This document shows, one piece after another, positions 60,161 through 64,000 of a stretch of 64,000 nucleotides of DNA. A program made the position numbers and the translations under genes. The notes under the pieces are model-generated. The model ran no database searches and was not told the DNA's origin. It was given only the letters and a program-made list of their open reading frames with translations. Source of the DNA: Marsupella aquatica (taxonomy: Eukaryota > Marchantiophyta); the NCBI GenBank assembly GCA_973895155.1, contig OZ316895.1, forward strand, positions 5,022,001-5,086,000, read 5' to 3'. The first letter of the stretch is position 1, and every line of letters begins with the position of its first letter.

Positions 60161-60790
60161 TGGACTTATAAGTTTAGGTGCGATTGCGCAGATGCCAATT
60201 CGTCCAAGTTTTAGGCTCTTGATAAGAAACAACACTCACACTAGTGCTTGGCAGTTAGTAATTCAAGATGCGGTCCTCCCATTCCATATTTGAAGTCAAA
60301 GTGTTGGGGTTCTCAAAAGGAACATGTGGATTAGCCCTTAGCTGTGCAAACTAAGTTCCAGGGAGAGAAAACAATTATCCGGATTGGCCTTAGGAATCTT
60401 AGGAATCCAAAGTTAGTGAGATCTGCAAAAATCCCATTTCATATTCAGAGTCAATTTTTCAGAGTCCCAAGAGGAATGAGGCAAAATCACGTGACTAAAG
60501 AATTCAATGTGGGATATGTAGATCCCATTAAGTTTCCTTCTTGACCTCAGAGTTTGAGGGTCCTAATAGGAAAGAGTCAGATTTGCGCTGCAATTTGCGC
60601 CTAGGAATTTGAAGTCAGATCTCATTTCATATTTAATTGAGCTCAAAAGTTCCAGGCCCCTGATAAGGAGCATGGGGGTTTGCACTTAAGAATCTAAGGT
60701 TGGAGTCACAGTCAGATCCCATTTTGTGTTCCTCCAAGAGTTTTGGGGTCTTTCTAGAGGAAGGAAATGGATTACCCCTTACAAACTCGT
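60160..60790. repeat. Degenerate tandem array, ~6 units of about 100 bp
   Basis: Units share (A)GTCAGATCCCATTTCATATT, a GAG(C)TCAAAAGTT block, GGGGTC/GGGCCC then CTGATAAGGA(G/A)CATG, and TAAGAATC(T/C)AAGGTTG. Unit starts lie near 60,170, 60,275, 60,430, 60,518, 60,618 and 60,714. Identity is low (~60-70% by eye), so the array is old. Confidence 0.6.
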
Positions 60791-61078
60791 TTTGATCCAC
60801 AATGAAGTAAGTTGATGAGTTTATTATAGGTCATCTTGTTTTAATGGGAGTTGTTTTAAAATGCAATCCAATCAATAGTTGTTGATGAAAGACTCACAAT
60901 TGGTCCAATAATTGTACACATGTTAGAGGTTGTTCCCAGAGCTAAGAAGTTACCCAATTTTGTAACCTCCAGCTGAGACAATTGATACAAGAGGCCACCA
61001 ACATTGCATATTGTGAAATGTGGATGTGGCAGATGTTTTTAATTTAAAAAATCTGGCAAAGAGTCTCCAAAGTTTCCC

Positions 61079-61363
61079 CAAGGGTTTCACTTTCACAAAA
61101 ATGGCACATCACATGCGACTAAAGATAGGTTCATTTTATTAGTTTGAAGGAAAGACTTAAAAATTATTGCAAAAGAATAATATGGTCTTTTAAATTCAGT
61201 TTCAAGACTTATAAGAACATTAGGCTTTTTCTAACCAAATTTCAAGAATATTCCAACTTTATAGGGGTTGAAAAATAATAATTTTTTCTTACATTTTAGG
61301 GGGTTCGAGGCCTAAAAATGTCGCAAGGGATAAGGAGGCATCCATATAGTGAGACCCCCGAGG
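61079..61363. mobile_element. hAT-like MITE (family R3), complete copy
   Basis: It begins CAAGGGTTTCAC and ends GTGAGACCCCCGAGG, so the termini are inverted repeats of the R3 type. It is flanked by AGTTTCCC at 61,071-61,078 and 61,364-61,371, an 8-bp duplication (the exact frame is ambiguous by one base). The interior matches the 47.9-kb copy closely (~80%) and the 19.5-kb copy more weakly, in inverse orientation. Confidence 0.78.
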
Positions 61364-61371
61364 AGTTTCCC

Positions 61372-62140
61372 AGTGCTAGTGTTTTAATTCAAGGATTTTA
61401 CCATGCGTTCCAAGTGGGTTGTGGAGGAAGTTCAAATTTTGTATGTTGTTGGTCATTCTCAACAGATTGCAATAGGTGTTGTCATATTTCCTTTTGATTC
61501 AGGTGCTAGGGATGTTAAAATTCTTGGGCCGGATAATGTTGGGATACTTGCTTGAAATATCAATGATCCTACATTGTGTTCCAAATATCTGCCCTGGTGT
61601 TTCCCTATGCTGACTTTGACTCAACATTTCCTTGAGATATTGTTGAAGAATTTTATGAGAAGTAAATGTCCTTGGGTTGAGATGATATTGACCGGGATTA
61701 GGGAGGTGACAACCGGCCACCAAGAGTTTAACTGCATCAAATAACAAAAGTGGACTGTAAAGGAAGAGTGCCACATCTTGAGTCAAGGGAAACAAATTTT
61801 GAAAACAAAGATTCCACCAATTCCAAGCATTAAGGCTATCCAAATTGAAGTATTGTCTAAACAGGCCTAGGGAGAACTTTGGGGGCTATAAGAATAGTAC
61901 CACCATGTCAAGTGACAACAAAATCACTCACATATGCGGTCTGTTAGGTTATAGAGAGGAGAAAGTTAGGAGAAAATAATGTTTTGTACTAAAAGATCAC
62001 TATTTGTGAGGGTACCTTATGAAAATGCACTCTTGAGTTAGGCAAGTACAAAAGTAGAACAGTCCTTTAATCTACTTAATTTTGGTTGCACACTTCACAG
62101 GCGTGAGGAAAACTATAGTTGATTGACCTCTAAATTCAAA
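61372..62140. other. Intergenic, no gene recognised
   Basis: A - strand frame at 61,499-61,843 (114 codons) has no known domain. Confidence 0.35.
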
Positions 62141-62142
62141 AG

Positions 62143-62235
62143 TGTGACTTGATGGAACCCATGGGACCCCATGAGATTTTGGATATGTTGTTTTGAGGTT
62201 TATAAGAGTCTGGATCACTCATGGGGTCCATCACA
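62143..62235. mobile_element. Short MITE-like segment (family R4), copy 2
   Basis: GTGACTTGATGG...GGGACCCCATGAG on the left is mirrored by CTCATGGGGTCCATCACAT on the right. The interior TTTTGGATATGTT...TCTGGATCACTCA matches the 17.9-kb element. Confidence 0.42.
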
Positions 62236-62720
62236 TATTAACAATTTTCATTTTTGGGGGTCCACCAAAAATATCTCTTATCCACTTGATTGCAAGTTGT
62301 TCAGATGTACCGAGCCTTAGCTCAATGTGGACATAATAAACTACAGTATTGTCCTACACTATGACTCTTGAGATCTTTTTAATTTCTAAAATCTACTTTT
62401 GGTAATAAGAGCTTTGACAGGTCAAATACACCGTATACTATGAAAGACACGAAGTTATCCTAAAATAATAATTGATTTTATCATGACACGTAGTGATATT
62501 GTCATATTTTAACATGCTGGAACTTTTCCAATAAGTGGTGGTGTTTTTCCTTTGGACATAGTATACCCCAATCACTAACTTTTGGGAAATGGAAAGACTT
62601 GGGCTCCCATCCAAACACATAATCCAAATTTTATTTCAATAGATACTTTTGTAACAATGAGATTCAACAATGGACTCGGTTGGGAGGGATTTGCTTGGTG
62701 GGATCCCAAAACAAATTGCG

Positions 62721-62805
62721 CTACTTGATAGGACCCCTGAAGTTTTAGGTACATTGATTCAAGGTCAATAAAGTGTATGGATCACTCAGGGGTCATATCA
62801 AGTAA
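62721..62805. mobile_element. Short MITE-like segment (family R4), copy 3
   Basis: CTACTTGATAGGACCCCTGA is mirrored by TCAGGGGTCATATCAAGTAAC. The body TTTTAGGTACATTGATTCAA...TATGGATCACTCA matches the other R4 copies. A ~77-bp direct repeat (AAGTAACACATTTCATTTTGG type) follows at 62,800-62,945. Confidence 0.45.
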
Positions 62806-62945
62806 CACATTTCATTTTGGAGTCGATTAAGCATCCCTTACTTAGTTGGTAGACTCTAACTCAGAGAAACAATCCTACCAAGTAACACATATCATTTTGG
62901 AGTCTGATAAAGCAAATCCCTCATTGGGATGCTACACTCTAACCA

Positions 62946-64000
62946 CGAAAGACATAGATACTGAATTCGCAATAATTCCATTCCCAGCCAAACAAATTAT
63001 CCTAACTCTTTTCACTTTCATAAATGCTTCAATGTCAACTTGGAGAATGGACAATACAATTTCTTACGGTGCTGGACTCCTGCATTGTCACAAACCGCTT
63101 TCGTTCTCGAAATTTGGCCGCAGGTCTGCAGTACTGCTTGACAGGGTTGACAGGAGCTTGGTGAACATTATTCACAGTGAGTTCCACATAAATGCGGCTT
63201 ACATTCTACCCTTGCGCAGTGTGCACCGGAAGATAGGATGGAGTACGACCAAATTCGCGTGACTTTACTCGAATCGATTAAGAGGGACTCATTTCTTGTC
63301 ATCACGAAGCTAGGAACAATCATTGCTCGAGAACACAAGATGACATTGCGTTGGAATCGGGTTAGAACTTAGAAGGCTCGAGAATGAGTGAATGAATGCA
63401 CACGAAGTGAGGTAGTTAATCGCGTAATACAGTACAACTATCATGCAGAGTACTGTCATTAGTGCACTCTGATCAGCCTCACTTGAAAGGACCGAAGTAC
63501 CAAAGGAAACCACTGTTTGTCTGTACGTGAAGCTGCAGATCCGAAGGACGCACATTGATTATCGACCGTAACAGCCATCAACCATTCCCCAAGGTGAAAT
63601 TGCGGCCGATAATGAGCCTATCTGTCTCGTCGTGCTGGTGGCAGTCATGCAGCAACCGGTTCCTACCAGATAACCAGAGCCTGTACTGTGTCTGCTAAAC
63701 TCCTTCACTCATTCACTCAGGCAAAACCTACTAACGTTGAATTTCAAGCCAAAACAAAAAACCTGTACAATGTGTACTGTGTACTTATATATTGCAATTA
63801 TTCAGTTCATTGTCATGCGAGCATCCTTTGAAAATATTTGACTCCAGAATTTTGAACTAGGTGTTCCTTGATTTGACAAAATTCTACAAGAGAGGTATTG
63901 ATGGCTTCGATTGAATTTAATTGGAGCATGAAATCAATTCTTCAAATGAACCCAGATCTACGGCAACATTGACAAACAACTCAACCCACAATTGCAACCT
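62946..64000. other. Right flank, no gene recognised
   Basis: The frame 62,846-63,262 (+, 138 codons) is the longest here. It overlaps the R4-linked direct repeat at its start and has no recognised domain. No other feature seen up to the window edge. Confidence 0.35.

Noticed and set aside
1-64000. CRISPR array, rRNA gene, bacterial-type operon or organellar gene insertion
   Set aside because: No evenly spaced identical repeats with unique spacers were seen, and no rRNA, plastid or mitochondrial gene sequence was recognised. The tandem arrays have no unique spacers.

Overview
The window looks like nuclear DNA of a land plant. The one intact, clearly recognisable host gene (12,823-14,979, + strand) is the selective-autophagy receptor NBR1 (Joka2) in its plant form: PB1, ZZ zinc finger, four-tryptophan FW domain, two UBA domains and a WDPI Atg8-interacting motif at the start of the second UBA. 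Its coding sequence is a single uninterrupted reading frame behind a long, pyrimidine-rich 5' leader that probably contains one intron. With moderate G+C, low gene density and many old, diverged repeats, a bryophyte-like (for example liverwort) genome is plausible. The species cannot be fixed from sequence alone.

Layout. 1-2,240: a Ty3-type LTR retrotransposon on the - strand that runs off the left edge; gag is intact, with two CCHC knuckles, but the downstream frame carries two in-frame TAG codons and a frameshift at a G8 run. 2,240-4,335: its presumed leader/LTR region, holding a C/T-rich tandem array. 4,335-11,600: gene-poor DNA with a complete tRNA-derived SINE (Pol III boxes and 13-bp target duplication) and small tandem duplications. 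11,740-15,170: the NBR1 locus. 16,394-17,010: a broken PPR gene fragment. 18,990-19,840: a decayed Ty3 reverse transcriptase fragment next to a 361-bp hAT-like MITE with a perfect 8-bp target duplication. 21.4-22.0 kb: a cluster of TGCAC/AAGTGCA words. 23.9-26.1 kb: several degenerate tandem arrays. 26.4-26.5 kb: a miRNA-precursor-like hairpin. 27-30.7 kb: a relatively G+C-rich block with no recognised gene. 30.8-31.6 kb: an extremely A+T-rich island.

33.9-54.35 kb is the most striking part. It is a ~20-kb cluster of one family of roughly 4-5.5-kb repeat units, here called R1. Two diverged copies lie head to tail, followed by an inverted full-length copy, a partial direct copy and another inverted copy. 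Together they form two overlapping large inverted repeats, with arms of about 3.7-5.4 kb and about 6 kb. Parts of the 6-kb arms are nearly identical (~98-99% by eye) while other parts are ~90%, which suggests a recent duplication or arm-to-arm gene conversion. No known protein domain is visible in R1.

54.4-64 kb holds further mobile-element relics (a Ty1/copia-type LTR, several MITEs) and two large minisatellite arrays, with no convincing gene. Apart from NBR1, everything recognisable is transposon-, repeat- or pseudogene-derived, so there is no operon or pathway context to interpret.
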